A stretch of 64,000 bases of DNA, from positions 100,122 through 164,121 of the forward strand of contig CANLOV010000010.1 of the NCBI GenBank assembly GCA_947492955.1, in the 5' to 3' direction. Shown one piece after another: positions 46,351-55,850 of this stretch (positions are counted from its first letter, which is position 1; each line of letters starts with the position of its first letter). The stretch is from an uncultured Cellulophaga sp. Its GTDB lineage: Bacteria; Bacteroidota; Bacteroidia; Flavobacteriales; Flavobacteriaceae. The notes under the pieces are model-generated. The model was not told the DNA's origin and did no database searches. It was given only the letters and a program-made list of their open reading frames with translations. A program made the translations under genes and the position numbers.

Positions 46351-46544
46351 GCACAACAATGGCTATAATTAATACGGGTTTTGGTGCTTAATCCAAAGTT
46401 TAGAGTTTTTAACCAAGTCCGCCAAATCTTTTGATTTGAGTTTAAAATGAAAAGATAAAACAAAATAAAAAGTTTTGGCTAAGTGCTTAATCGGAAATTA
46501 ATCGTTTATTTATTCCCGTACTAATCATAGCCGAACCGTTGTAC
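46351..46544 (+). repeat. attC-25
   Basis: 194 bp, fold D. Left core GCACAAC, right core GTTGTAC. Central CGCCAAATCTTTTGATTTG. Confidence 0.88.
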
Positions 46545-46604
46545 ACAAGCGCTAGAAAAACTCGATATATTCACAATGCAAACTATTTAATTTCGACAAT
46601 CTAT

Positions 46605-47069
46605 ATGATATTAAGACAAGAGCTTGAACCGGATATTAAAATAGCTGAAGAACTATATCCGCAAATTTTAAAGCTAATACAAGAATTTGACGAATCTACT
46701 GGAGATATTCTTAACGAAACTGATACAAAAAAAATGAAATCCAGTATAGAAAGTATCAACCTTCTAACTGGTATGGAATTAGCTCCAGACGATTTATTTG
46801 AATATTGGGCTTCAACAAGTATCGAGGATTTTGCATTTGCTATTTCATTACCATCTCCTAAAAAAGTGGATAACATAAGTCATCAAGAAATAGAAGAAAT
46901 TAAATTTCGAATAAGCCTTATTGAAAATGGAGAATATTTAAAACTAGAAAATGAATCACCATTTTTAGCAAACAAAGGGGTATTTATTTATACAGCATTA
47001 CTAAGTTATTATAATGAATTACTGTATAGAAACGTACCAACACCACCTGAAGAAACAATTTATTTATAA
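46605..47069 (+). CDS. Hypothetical soluble protein (cassette 26)
   Basis: 154 aa from the ATG at 46605. A TTG at 46539 inside the attC core gives 176 aa and is a less likely start. Acidic and helical; LTGMELAPDDLFEYWASTSI is a clear block. No family is recognised. Confidence 0.55.
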   Translation: MILRQELEPDIKIAEELYPQILKLIQEFDESTGDILNETDTKKMKSSIESINLLTGMELAPDDLFEYWASTSIEDFAFAISLPSPKKVDNISHQEIEEIKFRISLIENGEYLKLENESPFLANKGVFIYTALLSYYNELLYRNVPTPPEETIYL

Positions 47070-47361
47070 GCCTATTTCTGATTTTCTTTATTGTAGAAAT
47101 AATATTTCAATATGACTTGATACATTTTACCGACCTGTCATTAGGGGCATTTTAGGTATCGACAAAAGATGACGTGTCAGAGACATTTAGGTTTTGTAAC
47201 GAACCGAAAACTTATTCAAATGGCTTTACATTTTTAAAATGTAGCCAGTTTGCTGCATATAACGGCAAATGTTAGGGTGTGTTTACGGACGGCGAATAGT
47301 ACAGTACTCTTTCATCTTATGCTCTAAAGAACCTGTGTGGTTACTGGGTAGGGTCGCCAGT
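47070..47361 (+). other. Non-coding tail of cassette 26
   Basis: About 290 bp without a convincing ORF between the gene and attC-26. It contains ATGGCTTTACATTTTTAAAATG and ATATAACGGCAAATGTTAGGG, which look like remnants of another intergenic repeat or a decayed attC. Perhaps two cassettes fused here. Confidence 0.45.
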
Positions 47362-47558
47362 GTACAACACTATATATACATCATGCTAGGTAATCTTTTT
47401 GAGCTAATATATGGTTTCTTTCTGCTAAGTCGTGCATATAATTTTGATTAGTCGCTGGTTTGAATTAAGTTAGCGTCAAACAAAAAGATATGCACTTGTG
47501 CTATACCCGAAATTCCTTGAATTTCCGCTCGCACGAATGCATATATTCACCGTTGTAG
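47362..47558 (+). repeat. attC-26 (diverged)
   Basis: 197 bp. Left core GTACAAC, right core GTTGTAG. The arms (about TATATACATCATGC / GCACGAATGCATATAT) pair only partly and the central GCCAAAT module is absent, yet the length is normal. Confidence 0.7.
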
Positions 47559-47581
47559 CCAATTAGAGAAACCCGAAAAGT

Positions 47582-48613
47582 ATGAGATTTATAAAATCGA
47601 TATTGATTATAATCATTTTGGTTTCTTGTCAAAATAAAGAAAATAAGAAAGCTGAAAATAGCGAGATGATATTTGGAACAAAATCACTTAAAGTTCAACC
47701 GATAATTAACCTTTCAGAAAAACTTGAGAGCGAAGATGAGATTATATCTGTTTCAATCGATAAGAATGGAATAAATACCTTGATAATTCATTCTGCTCTT
47801 CAATACAGAACTGAAAATGGAATGTTTGCAGTGATTAAATCTGACAAGCCTAAAGACTATACATTTATCCGTTTTGACTTAAAGGGAAATGAAACATTTA
47901 GAACTCTGATAAAAGATGAATATTACAATTTTCATAACGTGAATTTCTTACCAACAAAAGAAATTCTACTTATCTGTGGACGTAGCAGATACAAAAATGA
48001 AAATGAAATAGACAAAAATGCTCGAATTTATAGCCTTAAAGGAGAATTATTAAGAGACTTTGTAGCTGGAGACGGAATTCAAGATGTTCAAATTGACAAT
48101 GATGGAAATATATGGACTTCTTATTTCGATGAGGGAATATTTGGGAATTACGGATGGAACGAGCCAATTGGAACACCTGGATTAATATGTTGGAATAAGG
48201 AAGGACAGAAAATTTGGGAATTCGAACCAACTGACGGACTTGACCATATGGCGGATTGCTATGCAATGAATATAGATTCTGACAACAACACTTGGTTTTA
48301 TTATTACACAGAATTTCCACTTGTCAAACTTGATGACTCAAAGCAAATTAAGTTTTGGAATACTGATATTGGAGGTTCAAGTTCTTTAAATATTTCTGAC
48401 AATAAAGTGCTTATGGCAGATGGATATGATGAGAATAATTTTATTCTATTTGAGATTAAAGGAAATAAATTAAAGAAAACTAAAAAGGTTAAGTTCAAAA
48501 ACGAGGAAAACCAAGAGTTGAACAAAAGAAATTATATTACAAGTTTTGGCTCAAACATTGGTTTTCTTGAAGAGAACAAAATCTATTTGACTAATATGAA
48601 CGAAATAAAATAA
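47582..48613 (+). CDS. NHL/SMP-30-like beta-propeller lipoprotein (cassette 27)
   Basis: 343 aa. Lipobox IILVSCQNK (Cys16). Repeated blade-like units such as DVQIDNDGNIWTSYF and NIDSDNNTWFYYY, with CWNKEGQKIWEFEP between them, suggest a six-bladed propeller of the SMP-30/NHL type. An envelope-located binding protein or lactonase-like enzyme; active-site residues are not certain. Confidence 0.7.
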   Translation: MRFIKSILIIIILVSCQNKENKKAENSEMIFGTKSLKVQPIINLSEKLESEDEIISVSIDKNGINTLIIHSALQYRTENGMFAVIKSDKPKDYTFIRFDLKGNETFRTLIKDEYYNFHNVNFLPTKEILLICGRSRYKNENEIDKNARIYSLKGELLRDFVAGDGIQDVQIDNDGNIWTSYFDEGIFGNYGWNEPIGTPGLICWNKEGQKIWEFEPTDGLDHMADCYAMNIDSDNNTWFYYYTEFPLVKLDDSKQIKFWNTDIGGSSSLNISDNKVLMADGYDENNFILFEIKGNKLKKTKKVKFKNEENQELNKRNYITSFGSNIGFLEENKIYLTNMNEIK

Positions 48614-48617
48614 CTGG

Positions 48618-48748
48618 CTACAACAATGGCTATAAGTAATTGCTTGTTCTCGCCTACTTCTGAAAATCCTCGCAGATTTTCAGTTTGGTGTGTACTTGCT
48701 AAGTTAAGTGCCAAACCACGCAACTACTCATAGCCGAGAACGTTGGGC
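48618..48748 (+). repeat. attC-27
   Basis: 131 bp, fold E, almost identical to attC-16. Left core CTACAAC, right core GTTGGGC. Confidence 0.9.
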
Positions 48749-48753
48749 ACAAT

Positions 48754-49521
48754 ATGAAAATGACCGATAAGACAAGTAACATTCTATATTACAGCGGACT
48801 GATTCTACTCGCAATCGGAGCTTTCGGATTGACATTCGCTGCGTTCTTTGCGATAATCGGGCTACCAGTTTTTGTAATAGGAATTATTTTGGTTTTAGTT
48901 TCTTTAAAAAAGACTTGGAAACAAAGATTGATCCCAATCGGAATTTTTGTTGTTTCTATTATCGCCTTTTGGCCAATTTGGAGAGGAATAAATACTGTTG
49001 GACCAGAGGTCTTTTTAATCCCAGAAAATTATCGTGGACGTGTAAATATTATTCACAAAGAAGGTTCAGGAATAAAACTTGAGAAAACTAAAGAAGGACT
49101 AGTTTATGAAATACCCAATGACGGAATATTGATACTTGATAAAGAGCAGAAATATGGTTTTATCGACCACAAATATTACCTAGTTAATCAAAGTGGCGAA
49201 CGGACTGAATTACCAAAATTGGATGTTCGAGATTTTAATGAAGAATGGACTTTGGAGAAAAACCCTAACGAACCACCAAGAGACAAACTTGGCGTTTTCC
49301 ATTGGGGAAGAACAGGAAGTATGGGCAAAATGATAGACGAAAACGGAGAAGTATCTAATGAAGATGACCTTTATACTTACACAGAATTTTACGTTTCGAC
49401 CTACAACGATTTAACAGAAAAGTTCAACTTTAAGTACGAGCGAAAATTTGACTCAATAAGGGATAATAAAATAGAAAAAAGTAAAATAAATACTGTGCCC
49501 AACAAGGTGTATAGCCAATAG
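48754..49521 (+). CDS. Membrane protein with a soluble C-terminal domain (cassette 28)
   Basis: 255 aa. Two to three helices in the first 80 residues (LILLAIGAFGLTFAAFFAII, VFVIGIILVLVSL, IGIFVVSIIAFWPIWRGI), then a domain with FLIPENYRGRVNIIHKEGSG. The last residues are encoded within attC-28. No family is recognised. Ends pair as GTTGGGCAC / GTGCCCAAC. Confidence 0.6.
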   Translation: MKMTDKTSNILYYSGLILLAIGAFGLTFAAFFAIIGLPVFVIGIILVLVSLKKTWKQRLIPIGIFVVSIIAFWPIWRGINTVGPEVFLIPENYRGRVNIIHKEGSGIKLEKTKEGLVYEIPNDGILILDKEQKYGFIDHKYYLVNQSGERTELPKLDVRDFNEEWTLEKNPNEPPRDKLGVFHWGRTGSMGKMIDENGEVSNEDDLYTYTEFYVSTYNDLTEKFNFKYERKFDSIRDNKIEKSKINTVPNKVYSQ

Positions 49522-49693
49522 GGCGTAAAGTGATAAATTGAAAGTCCTGTTCTTTGAGCAGGCAACGCCAAAACAAAGTTTTGACGTTTAACAAAAAGAA
49601 AATTAAAAGTAAAAACGTTTGTTTTGGCTTAGTGGTAAACCGAAAGTGAAGTGCTTCTAATCTGCCCTACTGTCCATACACAGATCGTTAGCA
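49497..49693 (+). repeat. attC-28
   Basis: 197 bp. Left core GCCCAAC, right core GTTAGCA. Outer arms GGTGTATAGCCAATAGGGC / GCCCTACTGTCCATACAC, central CGCCAAAACAAAGTTTTGACG. Confidence 0.85.
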
Positions 49694-49725
49694 CACATTA
49701 GAAAAAATCAGTACAAAACAAAACT

Positions 49726-50472
49726 ATGGGAATATTTAATAAGCTATTTGGCGGAGAAAAACCAGAAAATAAAACTCAAATTGACTCGTCAAGATTTAAA
49801 GACATTCAGAAAGCGGACTACAAAAATCTTGAAGATTTAATTGAACAAAATGCAGGACTTTCGTTTGAAAAACAATTAATTTTTGGAGATGTAATTGGCT
49901 CAAATGCTTGGGAACTTGATATGGGAAAAGGAAAAATTATGTTTGGAACTTTAGAGTTTCCAATCCAAATAATAGGTTCACTTGCTTTCAACAATAGTTC
50001 TTGGATGTGGGCTTGGGCAAATACTCAAAGTGGAATGCCTGAAAATTTATTAATCCAATCAAACAAACTTAAAGAAATTGGAGAAAAGAAAAACATTAAA
50101 GAATTAACAGAAGGTAGTTTCAATGTAGAAGAAGGATTTGAGCATAAAATTGGAATGATGGCTTGTGGATTATTTAATTCTAAAAGTTATTATTGTGCAA
50201 ATTATGGACAAGGGACACTTGTTGTAACAATTGACGACAATAAAATTCCAAAAATAGATAAAGACAGATTTGAAAAAATATTGACAAGTTTCCCTCAGTT
50301 AATTAGTGGGACAACATTGAATCATAAAAATGCTTTCAAGAATTATTTATTAGACAGAGATTTTAAATTATCAATTACCGAAAATAGTGTTGAAGGATTA
50401 AAAAATGACAAAGTAATTATTGGGGAATTTGACGAATTAAATAGATTAAAATCACTAAATGGGAAAATATAA
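49726..50472 (+). CDS. DUF6882-like protein (cassette 29)
   Basis: 248 aa. FGDVIGSNAWELDMGKGKIM, then SLAFNNSSWMWAWANTQSGM and a later GMMACGLFNSKSYY match, from memory, the DUF6882 family, which often accompanies polymorphic toxin systems. No signal or membrane segment. Ends pair as GTTAGCACAC / GTGTGCTAAC. Confidence 0.68.
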   Translation: MGIFNKLFGGEKPENKTQIDSSRFKDIQKADYKNLEDLIEQNAGLSFEKQLIFGDVIGSNAWELDMGKGKIMFGTLEFPIQIIGSLAFNNSSWMWAWANTQSGMPENLLIQSNKLKEIGEKKNIKELTEGSFNVEEGFEHKIGMMACGLFNSKSYYCANYGQGTLVVTIDDNKIPKIDKDRFEKILTSFPQLISGTTLNHKNAFKNYLLDRDFKLSITENSVEGLKNDKVIIGEFDELNRLKSLNGKI

Positions 50473-50476
50473 CGTG

Positions 50477-50673
50477 TGCTAACACGGTGTATAAAACATA
50501 GCTAGTAAGTGCTAAACCAAAGGGTTTCTGTATATTTAAAAAGTCCGCCAAATTTTTAATTTGGCTTTTAAAAAGAGTAAAGTTAAAAACAAAATATAAA
50601 AATTCGGCTCTGTGTTAATCCGAAAAGCTAGTGTCTTTTTACACGCTACGTTTCATACACAAGACCGTTGTGC
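50477..50673 (+). repeat. attC-29
   Basis: 197 bp, fold A. Left core TGCTAAC, right core GTTGTGC. Central GCCAAATTTTTAATTTGGC. Confidence 0.9.
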
Positions 50674-50680
50674 GTCATTT

Positions 50681-50944
50681 ATGAAAACCTGGATTCAAAT
50701 ATTAATTCTGACAATTATAACATTCACTCTTATAACATTAGTGACAATGAAAATTGAAACGCCATTTGATGGAAACGATACTTATGGCTTCCCTTTTACT
50801 TTTCACATTAAATGGAGTGGAGAATGTTTTGATTGTCCAGAAAATCCAACAGAAACTTACTATGGATACTTATTAATTGATTTTCTAATATCAGGAATTA
50901 TAGGATTTGGTCTTTTAAAATTATTCAAACGATTAAAAAAATAA
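50681..50944 (+). CDS. Two-helix small membrane protein (cassette 30, gene 1)
   Basis: 87 aa from the ATG at 50681; the longer frame from 50612 begins in attC-29. Helices at about 4-24 and 62-80 flank a Cys-containing loop (SGECFDCPENPTE). No family is recognised. Immediately followed by the next gene with no gap. Confidence 0.62.
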   Translation: MKTWIQILILTIITFTLITLVTMKIETPFDGNDTYGFPFTFHIKWSGECFDCPENPTETYYGYLLIDFLISGIIGFGLLKLFKRLKK

Positions 50945-51357
50945 ATGAAAACAAACTTTGAAATTGAAGAAAATTATGCAGTTCTATTAAATGGAATTCA
51001 TATTGATTTACATAATAATTTTCAATTCAAAGAAATATCTGAATATGACAATACAGTCCAAATTGAATTTATAAAATCGGCTGGAGATTGGGTTCACGAG
51101 AACGAATTTGAAAACTGACTTTTTTGCATAAAAATGTTACATTCAAAAACTCAGCGAATGGAGACAATTCTGAATTCCCAGAAGATGAAAATACGTTAAG
51201 CGGAATTTCATTCTTTCCCAATTCAATGCGTGAAATAAATGACGGTTTTATGGAACATAATAAACCGAATGAAAATGATGATATAATTTATCTATTTGAA
51301 AACGGGAAAATGTTTAGACTTAATTGCGAGCAAATAGAATTAATTGCGGAAAAATAA
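50945..51357 (+). pseudogene. Small soluble protein, frameshifted (cassette 30, gene 2)
   Basis: Two overlapping frames: 50945-51118 (57 aa, ending GDWVHENEFEN) and a continuation from about 51112 (LTFLHKNVTFKNSANGDNS to IELIAEK). Restoring one A in the A-run before ACTGAC joins them into about 137 aa. The protein is acidic and beta-rich, immunity-like in size. Family unknown. Confidence 0.6.
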
Positions 51358-51367
51358 AAAAACGAAC

Positions 51368-51500
51368 GCACAACAAAGTATATAAAAAATAGCGGTTTAA
51401 GTGCTTTACAGAAAATGAATTTTATAAATTTAAGGTCGGTTATAAACCGAAAAGTTAGTGCTTAAAAATCCGCTACTTTTCATATACAAGACCGTTACCT
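51368..51500 (+). repeat. attC-30
   Basis: 133 bp. Left core GCACAAC, right core GTTACCT. Arms GTATATAAAAAATAGCGG / CCGCTACTTTTCATATAC. This is the short counterpart of attC-10. Confidence 0.88.
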
Positions 51501-51547
51501 GCAAGCCCTTGAAACTACAACAATATCATTAATCATAAATAAATCGC

Positions 51548-52864
51548 ATGAAATTTAGAATTATTTTACAGTTCAGTATTTGCCTTGTTTTCATAACAAG
51601 TTGCTCAAATGAGAAAACCCTCAAATTGCCCATAACATTCCAAGAAGGATATGGACCTTTTGAATCAAGCATGGGAGGTATATCTCCATATTCAGACAAT
51701 GAAAATGACCCTTGGAAGAAAACACATCTAAAAACATCTGGAATACCAAAAGACTGGACTGATGTTAAAATTGGAGATATAAATACAGATATTTATCAAT
51801 CCGTGTATCAAAACTATTTTTTAGGTAATATAACTAAAAAAAGGTACAAGGAATTACAAAAATCTTGGAACTGGATACCAGACTCAATGAATTTATCAAA
51901 AAAGCCTATAAAATGTAAAATAGCTTTTGCTTTTGGAAAAGATTCCATTGGCGAACTAAAAATGATTGTTGATGCAAATAATAACTATAACTTTAGTGAT
52001 GACAATATTTTTAAACCAACCGAAATAAGTCCACAGGATAAAATTAATAAAGATTCATTAGTAATAAGTAACGCTGTCAAAGTTAATTTTGAGCAATTTT
52101 CAAATGACAAAATAGTCGAAGTTAGTGCTCCACTTTTAATAGTGCACATGAACCAATACAACATATTCATGTGTAATTTTGCTCAATATGCAAAAACAAA
52201 ATTAGACGGGGAAGAAATAGCCATCCAGTCTAACAATTTTACGGACTTGTCCTATGATAGACTAGGAGTCATCAAGGTCAGCAATATGATTGATAAAGGA
52301 ATAAAAGTAGATTATCAAAAAATAATTGCAAAAAACGAATATCTTGAAATTAAAAATGATTTATACAAAAATTTAGGTGTAAAAAAGAACGAAAATGTAT
52401 TAGTCTTAGAAAAGATGAATTTGCCTAAAAATAAATTGTACTCTACCCAAATTGGATTTAAGGCTTTCGGTTTTTCTGAGAATGATTTCAAAACAGAAAT
52501 TCCAATTTCACTTGATAGTTTAAAAGGAAAATATATATTACTCGACTTTTGGGCCACTTGGTGTAGTCCCTGTATAAAGGAAATCCCCAACCTTAAGGAT
52601 TTATATAAAAATATTGATAAGTCAAAATTTGAAATTATTAGTATTGTTGGAGATAGTCCAATAGAATCTTTAGAAAAATTGACACAAAATCACTCAATAT
52701 CTTGGCCTCAAATTATATCAAACGATTCTAACAAAATAAAAGAAAAATATGGAATACGTGGATATCCAACAACGTTTCTATTAAATCCTGAAGGAATTAT
52801 TGTGGCAAAAAATTTAAGAGGAAAGGAATTGGAAAAGAAAGTTACCAATTTAATTAATGAATAA
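51548..52864 (+). CDS. TlpA/ResA-like thioredoxin lipoprotein (cassette 31)
   Basis: 438 aa. Lipobox FITSCSNEK. A long N-terminal region (about 1-310) of unknown fold is followed by a thioredoxin domain with the redox motif WATWCSPCIKEIPNL and the cis-Pro region GIRGYPTTFLLNPEG. It probably acts as a periplasmic thiol-disulfide reductase, such as in cytochrome maturation or protection from oxidation. One of the longest cassette genes here. Confidence 0.85.
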   Translation: MKFRIILQFSICLVFITSCSNEKTLKLPITFQEGYGPFESSMGGISPYSDNENDPWKKTHLKTSGIPKDWTDVKIGDINTDIYQSVYQNYFLGNITKKRYKELQKSWNWIPDSMNLSKKPIKCKIAFAFGKDSIGELKMIVDANNNYNFSDDNIFKPTEISPQDKINKDSLVISNAVKVNFEQFSNDKIVEVSAPLLIVHMNQYNIFMCNFAQYAKTKLDGEEIAIQSNNFTDLSYDRLGVIKVSNMIDKGIKVDYQKIIAKNEYLEIKNDLYKNLGVKKNENVLVLEKMNLPKNKLYSTQIGFKAFGFSENDFKTEIPISLDSLKGKYILLDFWATWCSPCIKEIPNLKDLYKNIDKSKFEIISIVGDSPIESLEKLTQNHSISWPQIISNDSNKIKEKYGIRGYPTTFLLNPEGIIVAKNLRGKELEKKVTNLINE

Positions 52865-52871
52865 AGCAAGC

Positions 52872-53003
52872 AGGTAACAACGTATAAAATTAATTGCTGG
52901 TTTTAGCCTATTTACTATAGTTCTCGTGGACTTTATAGCTGTTGTTTATTTGTTATATTTAGTGTTTAAAATGCGCAACTAATCTTATACAAACCCGTTA
53001 CCT
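52872..53003 (+). repeat. attC-31
   Basis: 132 bp. Left core AGGTAAC, right core GTTACCT. Arms GTATAAAATTAATTGC / GCAACTAATCTTATAC (fold E family). Confidence 0.86.
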
Positions 53004-53463
53004 TTCAACACTCAGATTCATCTCACGTTGAATCTTCTCTTGAAAAAATGTATTCAAGGTTAGCTGATTTTTCCTTTAATAAACGTGAATAATCTTTACG
53101 TAAAGTTTCATTGTAATATTTAAAAATAAACTTTGTTGATTGGTAATTAGCACTGAAAAATAGTAGGAAATCTTAACTTGTTTGTGAATAGAAATCGCAT
53201 AAATTTTAGTTTAAGAGAAGAATACTAAAACTGAAAACTAAAATAATTGAGAAGAAATCGGAATTGTAGCGTTTTATAAATAAGTTTTACTCCATTCTTT
53301 TACTTTCAAAGTGAAAATTAAGTGATTATTTAAATGAGTTTTAAGAGCTTGAAACAAAATCTTCATGAACTACTCTGAACAATTAAAGAAAGTAGATAAA
53401 AACCTTATAAATTGAGAAAATAAATCGATTTATCTGAAAACAGTAGCTGCGGGTCGGTCGAAA
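53004..53463. other. Cassette 32: no recognisable gene
   Basis: About 460 bp between attC-31 and attC-32 with proper cassette ends (GTTACCTTTC / GAAAAGGTAAC) but no ORF that looks real on either strand. It could encode an RNA, carry a promoter for the next cassettes, or be a fully decayed gene. No hairpin or promoter stood out. Confidence 0.65.
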
Positions 53464-53594
53464 AGGTAACACTGTATAAATTCAATTTGGGCTTTGCTCC
53501 TTTCTCAAAGTTTATTACTTTTAACTATGTTGGTTTTGGGTTGAAACAAATCGGCTTTTTAACCCAAACTGAAATATATACGAACCCGTTAGTT
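53464..53594 (+). repeat. attC-32
   Basis: 131 bp. Left core AGGTAAC, right core GTTAGTT. Arms GTATAAATTCAATTTGGG / CCCAAACTGAAATATATAC. A sister of attC-33. Confidence 0.85.
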
Positions 53595-53803
53595 TTCATG
53601 CTGATTTTCACGCTGAAAAATTTACTTCAATATTTAAAGCTTAAAATAACTGATAAATTATTCGTTGTAAAGTAATAGTTCTTTAAATGACTTTCAGTAA
53701 CAATGTTGAATTGAACGTTATTTAGAAAATATAAATCTTTCAGAACATAGAAATTCGTAAACAGTAAAACGTTTAATGAACTGAACTGCGAAAAAAATAG
53801 TAA

Positions 53804-53902
53804 CAACGTTGAAAATCTTAACTGTGAGAATAACTCAGCAGTATTGTTGAAAAGAACGTTGCTAAGAAACGTAATACAGTTATAAATTCATTGATAATTT
53901 AA
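53804..53902 (+). repeat. Direct repeat in cassette 33, copy 1
   Basis: 99 bp; partner at 53930-54028. The blocks CGTTGAAAAT, CTCAGC, GTATTGTTGAA, AACGTTGCTA and TTGATAATTTAA are kept in order and at equal spacing. Confidence 0.8.
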
Positions 53903-53929
53903 GCTAAAACAGGAAAAAGAAAACAGCAA

Positions 53930-54028
53930 CAGCGTTGAAAATAGTAGTTGTGTAAATATCTCAGCTGTATTGTTGAATATAACGTTGCTAGGAAATGTAA
54001 AACTGTTATAAAATCATTGATAATTTAA
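53930..54028 (+). repeat. Direct repeat in cassette 33, copy 2
   Basis: Partner of 53804-53902 at a period of 126 bp. It differs mainly between the conserved blocks. Confidence 0.8.
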
Positions 54029-54104
54029 ATTAACAAGAAAAATCAAATAACAGTCACAGAAATGAAAAAATAAGTCTTAAAAAATAGCATGGAAAATCAC
54101 GAAA

Positions 54105-54236
54105 AACTAACAACGCATAAATTCAATTTTGGCTTGTCTCCTACTTTAAAGTTCTGTACTTTTAACTAAGTTGGTTTTCGGCTGAAACGAATTGGCTTGT
54201 TTAACCAAAACTGAAATATATGCAAACCCGTTAGCA
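54105..54236 (+). repeat. attC-33
   Basis: 132 bp. Left core AACTAAC, right core GTTAGCA. Same fold as attC-32. Confidence 0.85.
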
Positions 54237-54252
54237 CCAAGCATAGAAAAAA

Positions 54253-55563
54253 ATGGAAATTGCAACAAAAGATAGATGGAAAGCAATACCAATGACTAAA
54301 CCAAAAATACTTGGTCTTGAAATTCTCTTATCAGAAATTCAATTTAAAAGATTAAAATTAGGTCTTGTTCCTTATCAAATGGAAGATAAGTGGTTTATTT
54401 ATTACGAAAACAACCATGTTTTCTTCCACCGTTCATGGACCAGGTTTGAAATTTTCAGAGCTAAAATAAATAGTCTTGACAATGGATGTTACTCTATTAA
54501 CGAATTTTATGTTGAGCAAAACGAAGAGATATATAATGAGCTCCATGATCAAAACAATATATCAAACTTCAAATCTCAAATTGAATACTTATCAAATAGA
54601 AAAATTAATAATCATGTAAAAAATGCGATATTTGGTGTTGTAGTTGGAGATGCTTTAGGTGTTCCTGTTGAGTTTAAAAGCAGAGAATATTTAGCCCAGA
54701 ATCCTTTAACTGATATGATTGGTTATGGAACCTATAATCAACCAGCGGGAACATGGTCTGATGACAGCTCTTTGACTTTGTGCTTAGCTGATGTATTATG
54801 TAATAACTTTGATTTACAAACTATTGGAGATAGTTTTGTAAAGTGGTATTTCGATAAATTATGGACTCCACATGGAGATGTTTTTGATATTGGAATTTCA
54901 ACAAGAGAGGCAATTCTTAGATTAAAAAATGGAGAAAAACCTGAAATAGCTGGTAATTGGGAAGAAAATTCAAATGGAAATGGTTCGTTGATGCGAATTT
55001 TACCATTAATGTTTGAAATTCAAAATTTGAGAAAGTCAAAAGATCGATATAATTTAATCAAAAAAGTTTCTAGTATTACTCATGGACATGTAAGGTCATG
55101 TTTGGCTTGCTTTTATTATTTAGAGCTAGCTAGTTTTATAGCTTCTGATGGTATAGGTTACCCTTTAAAAGATGCATACTCATTCGCTAATTTCTCGTTT
55201 AAAAAGTTGGTTGAAGAAATGGAGATAAACCCTGAGGAAACTAAACTTTTTAAGAGAATTACTGATGGAAAAATTACTAGTTTAACAGAATTTGAAATTC
55301 AATCCACAGGTTATGTTCTTCACACTTTAGAGGCATCTATATGGTGTTTGTTAACAACTAAATCTTATCAAGAAGCTGTTCTAAAAGCAATAAATCTTGG
55401 AGAAGACACGGACACTACAGGTGCGGTTGTTGGTGGTCTAGCAGGTCTATTTTATGGGGTAGATTCTATTCCTAAAAAATGGATAGAAACAATTGCTAGA
55501 AAAAATGATATAGAAGATTTAACTAATAAGCTATCCGATAAATATAAAATTGCCAGGTGCTAA
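54253..55563 (+). CDS. ADP-ribosylglycohydrolase-family protein (cassette 34)
   Basis: 436 aa. The C-terminal ARH domain (about 117-430) has GVVVGDALGVPVEFKS, the metal motif GTWSDDSSLTLCLAD and GEDTDTTGAVVGGLAG, so both metal sites look intact. It would remove ADP-ribose from proteins or nucleic acids. The first 115 residues form an extra domain (LGLEILLSEIQFKRLKLGL) that I cannot name. It could counter ADP-ribosylating toxins. The stop lies in attC-34. Confidence 0.86.
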   Translation: MEIATKDRWKAIPMTKPKILGLEILLSEIQFKRLKLGLVPYQMEDKWFIYYENNHVFFHRSWTRFEIFRAKINSLDNGCYSINEFYVEQNEEIYNELHDQNNISNFKSQIEYLSNRKINNHVKNAIFGVVVGDALGVPVEFKSREYLAQNPLTDMIGYGTYNQPAGTWSDDSSLTLCLADVLCNNFDLQTIGDSFVKWYFDKLWTPHGDVFDIGISTREAILRLKNGEKPEIAGNWEENSNGNGSLMRILPLMFEIQNLRKSKDRYNLIKKVSSITHGHVRSCLACFYYLELASFIASDGIGYPLKDAYSFANFSFKKLVEEMEINPEETKLFKRITDGKITSLTEFEIQSTGYVLHTLEASIWCLLTTKSYQEAVLKAINLGEDTDTTGAVVGGLAGLFYGVDSIPKKWIETIARKNDIEDLTNKLSDKYKIARC

Positions 55564-55751
55564 CACTGTATAAAAAACATAGGGCAAGCCTAACATTGTT
55601 CGAAAGGTTTGGACTTATCCGCTATGCCACCAAATATAAAATTTGGTGTTTCAATATTGAAAATAAACACAAAACATTATATTTGGCTTAGTTATAAACC
55701 TAAAGTTAGAGCTAAGCCTCTGCCCTACGTTTCTTATACTCACCGTTGCCC
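55558..55751 (+). repeat. attC-34
   Basis: 194 bp, fold B, close to attC-20. Left core TGCTAAC, right core GTTGCCC. Confidence 0.9.
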
Positions 55752-55850
55752 ACAATTAGAAAAAAAGTTCCCTAATTGAAATGAATAGTTCACTCATTAT
55801 AGATTTTAACGACTAAAAAAGGAATGTAGTTTTGAATAAACTACCAAATT

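Larger units (their letters stand above)
53595..54104. other. Cassette 33: non-coding, with an internal direct repeat
   Basis: About 510 bp without a convincing ORF. Core pair GTTAGTTTTC / GAAAAACTAAC. Two imperfect 99-bp direct repeats lie at 53804-53902 and 53930-54028 (each from CGTTGAAAAT to TTGATAATTTAA), and a weaker third copy may lie at about 53697. Non-coding RNA or a protein-binding array are possibilities. Confidence 0.65.

Noticed and set aside
47269..47451. 60-aa ORF
   Set aside because: It spans the diverged attC-26 and has no family or start signal.
53487..53675. 62-aa ORF
   Set aside because: It lies mostly within attC-32 and shows no protein-like features.
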